NCBI RefSeq assembly: GCF_000732905.1
Contig: NZ_CP007588.1
Span: 496,001-560,000, forward strand
DNA from: Weissella tructae
GTDB taxonomy: Bacteria; Bacillota; Bacilli; Lactobacillales; Lactobacillaceae
DNA length: 64,000 bases
Direction: 5' to 3'
Below the pieces are notes generated by a model that searched no databases, was not told where the DNA came from, and saw nothing but the letters and a program-made list of their open reading frames with translations. Shown piece by piece: positions 1 through 9,107 of the stretch. A program made the translations under genes and the position numbers. Positions within the stretch are counted from its first letter, which is position 1. Every line of letters begins with the position of its first letter.

Positions 1-230
1 ACACCGGTCGTACACACCAAATTCGTGTACACTTCCGTCACATTGGGCACCCGCTAGTTGGGGATGAAATCTATGGTGGACCAATGGACCGTGGTATTGA
101 ACGTCAAGCGTTGCATGCATTCTCATTAACGTACTATGATCCTTTTGATCAAGTGGAACGTAATGTGAAGAGCCCAGTGCCAGCAGATATGCAAGAAGTT
201 TTGGGTGAACATGCAGCATTGATTAAGTAG
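1..230 (+). CDS. RluD-family 23S rRNA pseudouridine synthase, 3' end only
   Basis: Partial gene that enters from the left edge and is read in the frame starting at base 3; about 76 C-terminal residues remain. The stretch TGRTHQIRVHF followed by GHPLVGDEIYGG is the conserved C-terminal signature of RluA/RluD-type enzymes, which isomerise uridines to pseudouridine in 23S rRNA (or tRNA). The catalytic HRLD aspartate lies upstream of the window, so the exact subfamily (RluD or YlyB/YjbO type) cannot be decided. It ends 24 bases before the mgtE start codon, with no terminator between, so the two are probably co-transcribed. Confidence 0.9.
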   Translation, partial: TGRTHQIRVHFRHIGHPLVGDEIYGGPMDRGIERQALHAFSLTYYDPFDQVERNVKSPVPADMQEVLGEHAALIK

Positions 231-254
231 TTTTTAGGAGTAGGGAGGTTGGGG

Positions 255-1649
255 ATGGCTAACGAAACACATAATCCTGTAGAAATTACAGAAGACTTGC
301 GTGAAGAAATTAGTGAACAAGCACAACAACTGGTTAATGACATTCGTAATGGTCAAGAAGCAGCGTTTAAAGAAGGTTTTGAAGAATTGCATGGATTTGA
401 CCAAGCGCAATTCTACTTAAATCTGCCATCACATTTTCGTCAACAAGTAATTGATTGGGTTTCACCAGATGATATGGCGGAAATCTTTGACGAAATGGAC
501 ATTGATGATATCGATGTCGATGAGTTGTTACAAGAGATGTCACCGCAATATGCGGCGAAAATGATTGATAAGATGTATTCCGACAATTCCGTTGACTTGT
601 TAGCGGAATTAAGTGCCGAAGATTTAGATATGTATCTAGATTTGATGCCATCACGGGATGCACAATCAATTCGTCAACTGTTGACATATAAAGAAGACAC
701 CGCCGGAGCTTTGATGGGACATGAATTTGTCTCTGTTCATGAAACGCTGACCATTAAAGAAACAATGGAAGCTGTTAAAAAAGCAGCGGAAGAAGCCGAA
801 CAGATTACTTATATCTATGTCATTAATGACGCAGAAGATTTGGTTGGGGTTATTTCTTTACGTACGTTGATTTTGAGTCAGGATCAAGCTTTGGTTGCTG
901 ATATCATGGATACGAATATCATCTCTGTTGAACCAGAAGAAGACCAACAAGATGTTGCGCGTTTGATGGCTGACTATAACTTTACGTCATTACCAGTTGT
1001 GACTGAGAACAAACTCCTTGGAATTATCATGATTGATGACATCGTTGATGTTATTGATGAAGAGTCTGCTGAAGACTATTCACGTTTGGCCGGGGTTGAC
1101 GTGGTTAATATGGAAGAAAATCCATTGAAATCAGCCACGCGTCGTTTGCCATGGTTAATTGGTTTGATTTTCTTGGGGATGGGAACGGCATCTGTGATTG
1201 ATGGATACAATGACTTAGTTCAAGTAGCTCCAATCCTGGCTGTATTCATTTCATTGATTACAGGAACAGCTGGAAACGCAGGAACGCAGTCACTAGCCGT
1301 GGCAGTTCGTCGACTAGCCTTGAATGAAACGTCTAACTTATGGCGTATGCTGTTAACAGAAGTGTTAATTGGGCTGATTATTGGAAGCTTGGCTGGAATT
1401 ACCATTTTTGCCGTTGTATCTATCTGGAAGCAAAACCTACTATTGGGAATTGCGGTTGGACTAGCCATGGCCGCTGCCATCTTGGTCGCTAATGTGGCGG
1501 GGGCGTTTATTCCATTGATTATGGATGCGTTAGGGGTGGACCCAGCGGTTGCCTCTGGACCCTTTATCTCAACTTTATCTGACTTAACATCAGTTATTAT
1601 TTACTTCAATATCGCCAAATTGTTTATTGATTACTTTAGTGCGGTCTGA
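255..1649 (+). CDS. mgtE: Magnesium transporter MgtE
   Basis: About 464 residues, the usual MgtE size. An acidic helical N-terminal domain (about 1-135) with superhelical repeats is followed by a pair of CBS domains (about 135-265, including MGHEFVSVHETLTIKET and the second half with SLPVV) and then five predicted membrane helices (about 290-460). The CBS and N domains sense cytosolic Mg2+ and close the pore in the family. ATG at 255 is preferred over an in-frame TTG at 249, because GGGAGG (243-248) is correctly spaced only from 255. The gene follows the pseudouridine synthase closely, so any Mg2+ riboswitch would be outside the window; none is seen in the short gap. Confidence 0.95.
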   Translation: MANETHNPVEITEDLREEISEQAQQLVNDIRNGQEAAFKEGFEELHGFDQAQFYLNLPSHFRQQVIDWVSPDDMAEIFDEMDIDDIDVDELLQEMSPQYAAKMIDKMYSDNSVDLLAELSAEDLDMYLDLMPSRDAQSIRQLLTYKEDTAGALMGHEFVSVHETLTIKETMEAVKKAAEEAEQITYIYVINDAEDLVGVISLRTLILSQDQALVADIMDTNIISVEPEEDQQDVARLMADYNFTSLPVVTENKLLGIIMIDDIVDVIDEESAEDYSRLAGVDVVNMEENPLKSATRRLPWLIGLIFLGMGTASVIDGYNDLVQVAPILAVFISLITGTAGNAGTQSLAVAVRRLALNETSNLWRMLLTEVLIGLIIGSLAGITIFAVVSIWKQNLLLGIAVGLAMAAAILVANVAGAFIPLIMDALGVDPAVASGPFISTLSDLTSVIIYFNIAKLFIDYFSAV

Positions 1650-1650
1650 T

Positions 1651-1679
1651 TTGCACGACTAGACTGAGTATGATATACT
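1651..1679 (+). promoter_or_regulatory. Promoter of the rimP-nusA-infB operon
   Basis: TTGCAC (1651-1656), a 17-base spacer ending in TGA, then TATACT (1674-1679): a sigma-A promoter with an extended -10. It starts immediately after the mgtE stop codon and drives the translation operon. The predicted transcript starts near 1686 and runs directly into the hairpin at 1707-1741. Confidence 0.7.
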
Positions 1680-1706
1680 TAATTTGTTGAAAATAAACTC
1701 TTAATT

Positions 1707-1741
1707 GAGTGGCCGAGTGAGAGCTCGACCACTTATTTTTT
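1707..1741 (+). terminator. Attenuator-like terminator hairpin in the rimP leader
   Basis: AGTGGcCGAG pairs with CTCGaCCACT around the loop TGAGAG and is followed by TTATTTTTTT. It lies between the promoter at 1651 and rimP (1792), so it can act both as terminator for mgtE read-through and as an attenuator for the operon that encodes NusA. No alternative antiterminator fold was worked out. Confidence 0.65.
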
Positions 1742-1791
1742 TGGAGATTTATACAAATGAATTAGGTGATACAGCGAAAGGAGCATGTGCG

Positions 1792-2493
1792 ATGAGTGAA
1801 ATTATTAATCAAGTACGTGACGTCTTAGAACAACCATTGACTGACGCTGGTTTTGATTTGTGGGACGTGATTTACGAACCACAAGATGGTGATATGGTCT
1901 TGCGCGTTCTTGTTGACCGTTTAGCAGGATCAATCAGCATGGATGACTTGGTTTTGTTAACAGAATTAATTGGTGATCAAGTGGATACGATCCAACCAGA
2001 TCCATTCCCAACAGCTTACATGATGGATATCTCTTCACCAGGAGCAGAACGTCCACTAGTACGTGATCATGATTTTGCCTGGGCCATGGAACAAAAAATC
2101 GTTGTGAAGTTGAAGATGCCTGTTGATAAGCAAGATGACTTTGAAGGAATCTTGGTTGCAGCAGATACTGACACAATCACATTGATGATGCCAATCAAGG
2201 GTAAGCAACAAAAGGTTGCGCTTGATCGTGCCAACATTAAGCTAGCCAAGATGGCGTTAAATCAAGATCGTATTCTACAAGCCGATGAAGATTTTGCCTG
2301 GGCTTTGAATAAGTTTGTGCATGTTTCAACCTATAAGAAGATTGATGGTGTGAAGGACTTTATGGGTGAACTTACTGCGTTTACTGCTGAAGACTTAACA
2401 ATCTCAATGAGTGATGAAACGGGTGAAGAATCAATTGAAGTTGTTCTTCCACGTGACGTTATTGCGAAAGCACGACAAACAAATAATTTCTAA
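1792..2493 (+). CDS. rimP: Ribosome maturation factor RimP with a duplicated C-terminal domain
   Basis: RimP assists 30S subunit maturation. The N-terminal alpha/beta domain covers about 1-90 and ends in the family signature SSPGAERPL. The normal C-terminal SH3-like domain begins with DxDF; here it appears twice, at about 92-160 (HDFAWAMEQ) and 165-233 (EDFAWALNK). The copies are offset by 73 residues, and the DNA at 2071-2084 and 2290-2303 is identical for 14 bases. The protein has 233 residues instead of the usual 150-160. ATG 1792 is chosen because AAAGGAG (1777-1783) sits 8 bases upstream; longer in-frame starts would run into the leader hairpin. First gene of the nusA operon. Confidence 0.93.
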   Translation: MSEIINQVRDVLEQPLTDAGFDLWDVIYEPQDGDMVLRVLVDRLAGSISMDDLVLLTELIGDQVDTIQPDPFPTAYMMDISSPGAERPLVRDHDFAWAMEQKIVVKLKMPVDKQDDFEGILVAADTDTITLMMPIKGKQQKVALDRANIKLAKMALNQDRILQADEDFAWALNKFVHVSTYKKIDGVKDFMGELTAFTAEDLTISMSDETGEESIEVVLPRDVIAKARQTNNF

Positions 2494-2508
2494 TTTTGGA
2501 GAAAAAGA

Positions 2509-3636
2509 ATGAGCAAGGAAATGTTAAACGCCCTCAACATTCTGGAAACAGAAAAGGGTATTAAGAAGGAAGTCCTAGTTGCGGCTATTGAAGAAGCTTT
2601 GACAAAGGCTTACGAAAAGCACTATGACGAATCAAGCAACGTTGAAGTTGTCTTCGATCAAAAGAAGGGAAACGTCAAAGTTTATTCTGTCATGAAGGTC
2701 GTAGAAGATATTTATGAACCATATGAAGAAATCACTTTGGAACAAGCTTTAGAAGTTAACAAGGGTTACGAAATTGGTGACGATGTTAAGTTTGAAGTAA
2801 CGCCTTCAGATTTCGGACGTTTGGCTGCACAAACAGCTAAGCAAATCATCATGCAAAAGGTTCGTGAAGCCGAACGTGGTGTTGTTTACGATAACTTCAT
2901 TCAACACGATGGTGAAATGATGACTGGTGTTGTAGAACGCCAAGACCCACGTTACCGTTACGTTATTTTGCCTGGTAACCAAGAAGCGGCTATGGAACAA
3001 AACGACCAAATGCCAAACGAAAAGTACCAAATGGGTGACCAAATCAAGGTTTTGGTTTCTCGTGTGCAAAACGAAACTAAGGGACCACAAGTCTTTGTTT
3101 CACGTACTGCACCTGGTTTGGTAAAGCGTTTGTTTGAAGCTGAAGTTCCTGAAGTGTTCGACGGAACTGTTGAAATCAAGGCAATTGCTCGTGAAGCAGG
3201 AGACCGTGCTAAGGTTGCTGTTTACTCACACAACGAAAACTTGGACGCCGTTGGAACAATGGTTGGACAACGTGGACAACGTGTACAAGCAATTGTTAAC
3301 GAATTGAGCGGTGAAAACATGGATATTGTTGAATGGACTGAAGATCCAGCCCAATTCATCAAGAATGCTTTGAACCCAGCTGAAGTTGTTGATGTTATCT
3401 TTGATCCATCTGATGAACGTGGAGCGACAGTTATCGTGCCGGATTACCAATTGTCATTGGCAATCGGTAAGCGTGGACAAAACGCTCGTTTGGCTGCCCG
3501 TTTGACAAACTTCAAGATTGATATCAAGCCTGAAAGCGAACGCGATGCAGTGCTTGCTGAAAAGAACAACCCAGCACCTGTTGCGGTTGAAGAAGATGTT
3601 TTTGCGGATGTTGATGTATTCGCAGACGAGGACTAA
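2509..3636 (+). CDS. nusA: Transcription termination/antitermination protein NusA
   Basis: 375 residues, the typical Firmicute length without the C-terminal acidic repeats of Gammaproteobacteria. The N-terminal RNA-polymerase-binding domain (about 1-125) is followed by an S1 domain (about 130-200) and two KH domains whose loops are visible as GQRGQR (about 253-258) and GKRGQNAR (about 320-327). It modulates pausing and intrinsic termination. It starts 15 bases after rimP with a GGAG ribosome binding site. The acidic tail ends VFADEDED-like. Confidence 0.97.
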   Translation: MSKEMLNALNILETEKGIKKEVLVAAIEEALTKAYEKHYDESSNVEVVFDQKKGNVKVYSVMKVVEDIYEPYEEITLEQALEVNKGYEIGDDVKFEVTPSDFGRLAAQTAKQIIMQKVREAERGVVYDNFIQHDGEMMTGVVERQDPRYRYVILPGNQEAAMEQNDQMPNEKYQMGDQIKVLVSRVQNETKGPQVFVSRTAPGLVKRLFEAEVPEVFDGTVEIKAIAREAGDRAKVAVYSHNENLDAVGTMVGQRGQRVQAIVNELSGENMDIVEWTEDPAQFIKNALNPAEVVDVIFDPSDERGATVIVPDYQLSLAIGKRGQNARLAARLTNFKIDIKPESERDAVLAEKNNPAPVAVEEDVFADVDVFADED

Positions 3637-3653
3637 GTCTAAGGAGGAATATC

Positions 3654-3950
3654 ATGAAACCACGTAAAGTTCCGATGCGCAAGGATATCGTCACCGGTGA
3701 AATGGTGCCAAAGAATGATTTAGTGCGGATTGTTAAAACTCCTGAAGGGGAAGTGCAACTTGATCCAACCAACCGAGCAAATGGACGTGGCGCATATATT
3801 TCACTTGACGTCGCAGTAGCGAATAAAGCCAAGAAGAAGCGAACATTTGATCGAGCTTTTGATACAACACTAGATGATTCATTCTATGATGAATTAATTG
3901 CCTACGTTGATCATCAAGCAGCTCGTAAGGAGCTGTTTAGCAATGACTAA
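3654..3950 (+). CDS. rnpM: RNase P modulator RnpM (YlxR family, DUF448)
   Basis: 98 residues. The N-terminal PRKVPMRKD, the NDLVRIVKTPEG strand and GRGAYIS are hallmarks of the YlxR family. YlxR of Bacillus subtilis binds the RNase P RNA and modulates its activity (renamed RnpM); this role is taken from the family. AAGGAGG lies just upstream of the ATG. It sits between nusA and ylxQ, as in most Firmicutes, and its 3' end overlaps the ylxQ start by 8 bases. The usual RxCxxC cysteines at the N terminus are absent here. Confidence 0.9.
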   Translation: MKPRKVPMRKDIVTGEMVPKNDLVRIVKTPEGEVQLDPTNRANGRGAYISLDVAVANKAKKKRTFDRAFDTTLDDSFYDELIAYVDHQAARKELFSND

Positions 3951-4257
3951 TGAATTAGAAAAACAAAAATTACTTAACTTACTAGGTTTGGCTCGCCGAG
4001 CTGGTAAGTTGGTTACAGGGGAAGACTTGGTTCTTGGCGCAATCCGTAACGGTAAAGCATCACTAGTGTTGTTTGCCGCAGACGGTGGTCAAAGCAGTTT
4101 GAAGAAATTCTCAAACAAAACGACATCATATAATGTGCCGTTTGATACCAGTTTAACTCGAAGCGAAATGGGAGATGCCACAGGGCTAGCACGTAGTGTG
4201 ATTGCTGTTGCGGATCGAGGTTTTGCAAAGAAAATGCGAGAATACTTAAATAATTAG
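3943..4257 (+). CDS. ylxQ: L7Ae/L30e-family putative RNA-binding protein YlxQ
   Basis: 104 residues with the L7Ae/L30e/S12e fold signature: [16 protein letters not shown] near the N terminus and LVLFAADG. Family members bind kink-turn RNA; the specific target of YlxQ is not established. The ATG at 3943 overlaps the end of ylxR (stop at 3948-3950), so translation is probably coupled. It is followed 11 bases later by infB with an AGGAGG site. The upstream in-frame ATG at 3898 would lie deep inside ylxR and has no ribosome binding site. Confidence 0.9.
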   Translation: MTNELEKQKLLNLLGLARRAGKLVTGEDLVLGAIRNGKASLVLFAADGGQSSLKKFSNKTTSYNVPFDTSLTRSEMGDATGLARSVIAVADRGFAKKMREYLNN

Positions 4258-4268
4258 GAGGATGTTAC

Positions 4269-6473
4269 ATGACTAAGCGTGTTTATGAATTAGCTAAAGA
4301 GCTAGATGTTACATCAAAGAAATTGGTCACAGATGCCCAAGCAATGGGTATTGATGTGAAGAACCACATGTCAACATTGGATGACTCACAAGCAAAGAAG
4401 CTTGTAGATTCAGCAAAGGGTGGTAACAAGCCAGCTGCTGCACCAAAGAAGACTGATGCCCCTAAGGCAGCAGCTCCAGCCCCTAAGAAGGCTGAAGCTA
4501 AGCCAGCGGCTAACAACAACCGTGGTGGACAAGGTCAAGGACAACAAAACCGTAACAACGGTGGTAACCGTGGCGGACAAGGTCAAAACCGTAACAACAA
4601 CTGGAACGGTAACAACAATAACCGTGGTGGTAAGCGTGGTAAGAAGGGTCAAAACCGTAACAACCAACGTAACAACGAACCACGTCCAGCAGCACCACAA
4701 CGTAAGGAACAACCATTACCAGAAGTGTTGGTTTACACAATTGGTATGAACGTGCAAGACATCGCTAAGTTGATTCACCGTGATGCAACGGAAATCATCA
4801 AGAAGTTGTTTATGCTAGGAATCATGGTTAACCAAAACCAAAGCTTGGATGCTGACACAATAGAATTGTTGGCAACTGACTATGGTATTGAAGCCGAAGA
4901 AAAGGTACAAGTGGACCACGCTGACATCGACAAGATCTTCGAAGAAGAATTGAACAACGATGCTGACTTGGAAGCACGTGCACCTGTTGTAACAATCATG
5001 GGACACGTTGACCACGGTAAGACAACATTGTTGGACTACCTACGTAACTCACACGTTACTGACGGTGAAGCTGGTGGAATCACACAACACATCGGTGCTT
5101 ACCAAACACGTTTGGAAGACCGTACAATTACGTTCTTGGACACACCTGGTCACGCGGCCTTTACTGAAATGCGTGCTCGTGGAGCCAACGTAACTGACAT
5201 CACAATCTTGGTTGTTGCTGCCGATGACGGTGTTATGCCACAAACAATCGAAGCGATTAACCACGCTAAGGCTGCTGGAACACCAATTATCGTTGCAGTT
5301 AACAAGATTGATAAGCCTGGTGCAAACCCAGAAAACGTTATCAACCAATTGATGCAATTTGAATTGATTCCTGAAGAATACGGTGGAGACACAATCTTCG
5401 TAAGTATCTCAGCTAAGTTGGGACAAAACATTGATGAATTGCTAGAAATGGTTCTTTTGACAGCCGATGTTTTGGATTTGGAAGCAAACCCTAACCAACG
5501 TGCTGCTGGATCTGTTATCGAAGCACGTTTGGACAAGGGTCGTGGACCTGTTGCAACTGTATTGGTGCAACAAGGTACTATGAACGTTGGAGATCCAATC
5601 GTTGTTGGTAACACATACGGACGTGTTCGTACAATGAGCGATGACCATGGTCGTCGTGTGAAGAATGCTGTTCCTTCAACACCAGTTGAAATTACTGGTT
5701 TGAACGAAGTACCATCTGCTGGGGACCGTTTCGTGGTCTTCGAAGATGAAAAGACAGCCCGTGCAGCCGGTGAAGAACGTGCAAAGCGTGCGTTGCTTGC
5801 TGACCGTAACCGTAACAACGTTGTTTCTGTTTCAGACTTGTTTGACAAGATGGCTGAAAAGGAAATGAAGTCTGTTCCTGTTATCATCAAGGCCGACGTA
5901 CAAGGTTCTGTTGAAGCTTTGTCAGGATCATTGCAAAAGATTGATGTTGACGGTGTTAAGGTTGATATCATTCACCGTGCCGTTGGTGCGATTAATGAAT
6001 CAGACATCACTTTGGCTGAAGCTTCTGGTGCGATTATCGTTGGGTTCAACGTACGTCCTACACCACAAGCTAAGTCACAAGCTGACTCAGAAAATGTTGA
6101 TATTCGTCTACACAACGTTATCTATAACGCTATCGACGAAATTGAAGCAGCCATGAAGGGACAATTGGATCCTGAATACAAGGAAGAAATTGTCGGAACT
6201 GCTGACATTCGTGAATTGTTCAAGGTTTCTAAGATTGGAACTATCGTTGGTGGAATGGTTATGTCAGGTAAGATTACTCGTGAATCATCAGTTCGTTTGA
6301 TTCGTGATGGAATCGTTATCTACGATGGTAAGCTTGGCTCACTACGTCGTTACAAGGATGACGTTAAGGAAGTTAAGAATGGTTACGACTTCGGTTTGAC
6401 TATCGAAAACTACAACGACGAAAAGATCGGTGACATCATCGAAGCTTACGAAATGGTTGAAATCAAGCGTTAA
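4269..6473 (+). CDS. infB: Translation initiation factor IF-2
   Basis: 734 residues. An N-terminal helical domain (1-50) is followed by an alanine/proline/lysine stretch and an Asn/Gly/Arg-rich low-complexity linker (about 80-140) with repeated NRGG and GQGQ motifs. A second N domain follows, then the GTPase domain: G1 GHVDHGKT (245-252), G3 DTPGH (291-295), G4 NKID (345-348), and then domains II-IV. IF-2 brings initiator tRNA to the 30S subunit. AGGAGG is 8 bases upstream. Codon use is strongly biased, as expected for a highly expressed gene. Confidence 0.98.
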   Translation: MTKRVYELAKELDVTSKKLVTDAQAMGIDVKNHMSTLDDSQAKKLVDSAKGGNKPAAAPKKTDAPKAAAPAPKKAEAKPAANNNRGGQGQGQQNRNNGGNRGGQGQNRNNNWNGNNNNRGGKRGKKGQNRNNQRNNEPRPAAPQRKEQPLPEVLVYTIGMNVQDIAKLIHRDATEIIKKLFMLGIMVNQNQSLDADTIELLATDYGIEAEEKVQVDHADIDKIFEEELNNDADLEARAPVVTIMGHVDHGKTTLLDYLRNSHVTDGEAGGITQHIGAYQTRLEDRTITFLDTPGHAAFTEMRARGANVTDITILVVAADDGVMPQTIEAINHAKAAGTPIIVAVNKIDKPGANPENVINQLMQFELIPEEYGGDTIFVSISAKLGQNIDELLEMVLLTADVLDLEANPNQRAAGSVIEARLDKGRGPVATVLVQQGTMNVGDPIVVGNTYGRVRTMSDDHGRRVKNAVPSTPVEITGLNEVPSAGDRFVVFEDEKTARAAGEERAKRALLADRNRNNVVSVSDLFDKMAEKEMKSVPVIIKADVQGSVEALSGSLQKIDVDGVKVDIIHRAVGAINESDITLAEASGAIIVGFNVRPTPQAKSQADSENVDIRLHNVIYNAIDEIEAAMKGQLDPEYKEEIVGTADIRELFKVSKIGTIVGGMVMSGKITRESSVRLIRDGIVIYDGKLGSLRRYKDDVKEVKNGYDFGLTIENYNDEKIGDIIEAYEMVEIKR

Positions 6474-6503
6474 GCTTAAGCAAACAAAAAGGAGGGCGCG
6501 AAC

Positions 6504-6857
6504 ATGGCACAACAAAACCACCGTGTTGGACGTTTAGAACAAGAAATTCAACGTGAAGTAAATGATATTCTATTGAAGAGTATTCGTGATCCTCGTGTGG
6601 AAGATGTAACAATCACTGGGGTACAAGTTACTGGTGACTTGCAACAAGCAACGATTTACTACAGCTTGTTGTCAGACCTTGCATCTGTGAACCAAAAGGC
6701 TGCTAAGGGGCTTGATGCTGCTAGCGGACTAATCCGTAAGGAACTTGGTTCACGTCTAACAATTTACAAGACGCCTGAATTGAAGTTCACTAAGGACGAA
6801 TCAGTGCAATATGGTAACCATATTGATGATTTGTTACGTCAACTAAACAATAAGTAA
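6504..6857 (+). CDS. rbfA: Ribosome-binding factor A
   Basis: 117 residues, standard size. [17 protein letters not shown] at the N terminus, the strand around [18 protein letters not shown], and the C-terminal [15 protein letters not shown] segment identify the KH-type fold of RbfA, which helps mature the 5' end of 16S rRNA and cold adaptation. AAGGAGGG lies upstream of the ATG. It is the last gene of the rimP-nusA-infB operon and is followed directly by a strong terminator. Confidence 0.97.
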   Translation: MAQQNHRVGRLEQEIQREVNDILLKSIRDPRVEDVTITGVQVTGDLQQATIYYSLLSDLASVNQKAAKGLDAASGLIRKELGSRLTIYKTPELKFTKDESVQYGNHIDDLLRQLNNK

Positions 6858-6862
6858 ATTTT

Positions 6863-6904
6863 AAAAGCGTTATTGCTCTTTTTTGAGAGCGATAACGCTT
6901 TTTT
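6863..6904 (+). terminator. Terminator of the nusA-infB-rbfA operon
   Basis: AAAAGCGTTATTGCTCT pairs with AGAGCGATAACGCTTTT (one G-U pair) and is followed by a T run. It closes the operon 5 bases after rbfA. Confidence 0.92.
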
Positions 6905-6919
6905 GTATGCATTGATTAT

Positions 6920-6948
6920 TTGGTACGCGGGGCTTTTGATGATAAAAT
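6920..6948 (+). promoter_or_regulatory. Probable promoter of speG
   Basis: TTGGTA (6920-6925), 17 bases, TAAAAT (6943-6948), located between the rbfA terminator and speG. Consensus is moderate. Confidence 0.45.
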
Positions 6949-6983
6949 AGAGGATACTGTTAAAGACTGATAAGGAGAGTATC

Positions 6984-7490
6984 ATGCGATTACGCCCATT
7001 AGAAAAAAGAGATTTACCGCATATCTATAAGCAAGAGAATGCGCGTCCAGTCATGGCTTTGTGGTTTGAAGAACCGTATACGTCATTTGACGAATTAGAA
7101 TTACTTTATGATAAGCACGTGCTGGATCAATCCGAACGACGTTTTGTCATTGATATTGATGGTGAGTTCGCTGGTGTGGTCGAATTGATGTATATCGATT
7201 ACTTACATCGTAATACAGAAATTCAAATTATCGTGGATACCCCTTATCAAGGCCAAGGAATTGCCCAAGCAGCACTTGAATCAGGAATTGAATATGCCTT
7301 TCAAGTAATTAACATGCATAAGGTCTATTTGTATGTGGATGTTAAAAACGAAGCAGCAATCCATATCTATAAGAAGGCTGGCTTTAGTTTAGAAGGTACT
7401 TTAAAAGAACATTTCTTTGCAGAAGGTCAATATCACGATAGTCATATGATGGGCTTGTTGTGTGCAGATTATCTAGCAAATAAAAAGTAG
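6984..7490 (+). CDS. speG: Spermidine N1-acetyltransferase SpeG (GNAT family)
   Basis: 168 residues. The sequence closely follows the SpeG pattern throughout: RLRPLEKRDL at the N terminus, WFEEPY, YDKHVLDQSERRFV, the acetyl-CoA loop YQGQGIAQAA (the Q/RxxGxA motif) and AIHIYKKAGFSLEG. SpeG acetylates spermidine or spermine with acetyl-CoA and relieves polyamine toxicity. AAGGAGAG precedes the ATG. It lies just upstream of truB with 10 bases between, probably co-transcribed, although no functional link is obvious. Substrate assignment rests on family similarity. Confidence 0.85.
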   Translation: MRLRPLEKRDLPHIYKQENARPVMALWFEEPYTSFDELELLYDKHVLDQSERRFVIDIDGEFAGVVELMYIDYLHRNTEIQIIVDTPYQGQGIAQAALESGIEYAFQVINMHKVYLYVDVKNEAAIHIYKKAGFSLEGTLKEHFFAEGQYHDSHMMGLLCADYLANKK

Positions 7491-7500
7491 GAGTTAAATG

Positions 7501-8412
7501 ATGGACGGAATTTTACCTGTATATAAAGAAACTGGCATGACATCGCATGATGTTGTGTTTAAATTACGTAAGATCTTGCACACTAAAAAAATAGGGCATG
7601 CAGGAACATTGGATCCAAGTGTAGATGGTGTATTACCTATTGCAATCGGTAAGGCAACGAAAACGATTGAGTTCCTACAAATGGGTGGAAAGACGTACAC
7701 GGGTTCAGTGACATTTGGTTTTTCAACAACCACTGAAGACTTAGATGGTGAAATTGTGAGTTACGATCCATTGAAGACACCTTTTACAGAAGACAAAATT
7801 GCTGCGGCAATGGCTGATTTAGAAGGTGATATTATTCAAATTCCACCAATGTTTTCAGCGGTTAAAGTGAATGGTCGTCGTTTGTATGATTATGCGCGTG
7901 CGGGTGAAACGGTAGAACGTCCTAAGCGTCAAGCAACTATTTTCCACTTTAAGCGTACAAGTGAAATTTTATTTGATGAAGAAAAAGGGCTACAAACATT
8001 TAACTTTGAAGCCAAAGTTTCTAAAGGAACTTACATTCGTACATTAGCCGTAGACTTAGGTGAAGCACTAGGTGTACCAGCTGTTATGAGTCAATTAACG
8101 CGTCAATCAGCCGGTGGGTTTGAATTAGCTGAAAGTCACTCACTAGCAGATATCGCGGAAAAAATGGCAGAAGAAGAAACATTAGGCGACTGGTTAGCAC
8201 CATTAAGCCAAGCTGTTGCACAATACCCAACCGTTGAACTTGACGCTGAAACATGGGCAAAGGCACAAAATGGTGTTGGGTTTGGTCGTGAAGTAGATGA
8301 CACACAAGCTGAACGCTTAGTTGTAACCTTTGAGGGCGATGTGAAGTCTGTTTATACATGGTCTGATAGTAAGCAATTGTATCGACCATACCGAACATTT
8401 AAAATTAACTAA
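7501..8412 (+). CDS. truB: tRNA pseudouridine-55 synthase TruB
   Basis: 303 residues. The N-terminal DGILPVYKETGMTSHDVV and the catalytic block GHAGTLDPSVDG (catalytic Asp about 38) are diagnostic. TruB makes the T-loop pseudouridine 55 in tRNA. KGTYIRTLAVDLG lies in the second half of the catalytic domain, with a PUA-like tail at the end. Two adjacent ATGs exist (7498 and 7501); 7501 gives the better spacing (7 bases) from TAGGAG and the canonical MDGI start. truB-ribF linkage is common in Bacilli; here a pentapeptide gene lies between them. Confidence 0.97.
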   Translation: MDGILPVYKETGMTSHDVVFKLRKILHTKKIGHAGTLDPSVDGVLPIAIGKATKTIEFLQMGGKTYTGSVTFGFSTTTEDLDGEIVSYDPLKTPFTEDKIAAAMADLEGDIIQIPPMFSAVKVNGRRLYDYARAGETVERPKRQATIFHFKRTSEILFDEEKGLQTFNFEAKVSKGTYIRTLAVDLGEALGVPAVMSQLTRQSAGGFELAESHSLADIAEKMAEEETLGDWLAPLSQAVAQYPTVELDAETWAKAQNGVGFGREVDDTQAERLVVTFEGDVKSVYTWSDSKQLYRPYRTFKIN

Positions 8413-8459
8413 TTGTCTACTGACTAGTGACAATGATGCAGTATGGGAGACAGGGAATC

Positions 8460-9050
8460 GTGGAAATAAAGGACGCCCGTTTAGCATTAGACGAGTTAGA
8501 ATTTGGGAATACGTACATTGATTGCCATTTGACGTATTCTAACGATGCTTTACGCTTAGAGAATATCACGCTAAAACACTGTACTTTTGATCAAAGTGAC
8601 TTTAGCCAAAGTGAATGGCAGGATTGTGTCATTTCGCAATGCGATTTTTCACAAGCTGATTTTAGTTCAGCCATTATCTACCGGACAACGTTCGACCATA
8701 CAAAATTGATGGGCGCAAACTTTACGAAGAGTCGTTTGAACAATGTCCAAATTAAGAATTGTATGGCTGATTACGCCATTTTTGCAGAAGGGCAGTGGCA
8801 AGCTGTTACCTTTGATGATGTTCGTTTACGTGATACATCATTTCAAGCAACGAAGATTCGCCAAGGACTTATTTTTAAAGGATGTTTATTAGACGACGCT
8901 GATTTTTATGAGACTAGTCTGAAAGGTGTCGATTTTAGTCAAAGTGAGTTTTCATCATTACGGTTTTCAATGGAGCAAGCGCAAGGGGCAATCATGAGTG
9001 CCGAACAAGCAGTTCAAATTGCGCTAAATCATGGTATTAGCGTTCTATAA
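8460..9050 (+). CDS. Pentapeptide-repeat protein
   Basis: About 196 residues made largely of A(D/N)LXX-type pentapeptide repeats, e.g. CTFDQSDFSQSEW, CDFSQADFSSA, TKLMGANFTKSRL, CLLDDADFYETSL and GVDFSQSEFSSL. Such repeats form a right-handed quadrilateral beta helix. Related proteins (Qnr, MfpA) mimic DNA and protect gyrase, but many have no known role, so no function is assigned. The start is uncertain: GTG 8460 has GGGAG at a good distance, while ATG 8433/8436 and GTG 8427 are in frame but lack a Shine-Dalgarno site. It lies between truB and ribF. Confidence 0.8.
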   Translation: MEIKDARLALDELEFGNTYIDCHLTYSNDALRLENITLKHCTFDQSDFSQSEWQDCVISQCDFSQADFSSAIIYRTTFDHTKLMGANFTKSRLNNVQIKNCMADYAIFAEGQWQAVTFDDVRLRDTSFQATKIRQGLIFKGCLLDDADFYETSLKGVDFSQSEFSSLRFSMEQAQGAIMSAEQAVQIALNHGISVL

Positions 9051-9107
9051 GCACCGTAAGAAAAACCTAGATTTATTATTAAAGTAAAAAGAAATGGAGA
9101 GTCTAAT

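Noticed and set aside
5150-5971. 273-codon minus-strand open frame inside infB
   Set aside because: Shadow of strong codon bias in a highly expressed gene; no start signals or recognisable protein.
9051-9107. FMN riboswitch upstream of ribF
   Set aside because: The gap is 57 bases, too short for the aptamer, and no conserved aptamer segments are present.
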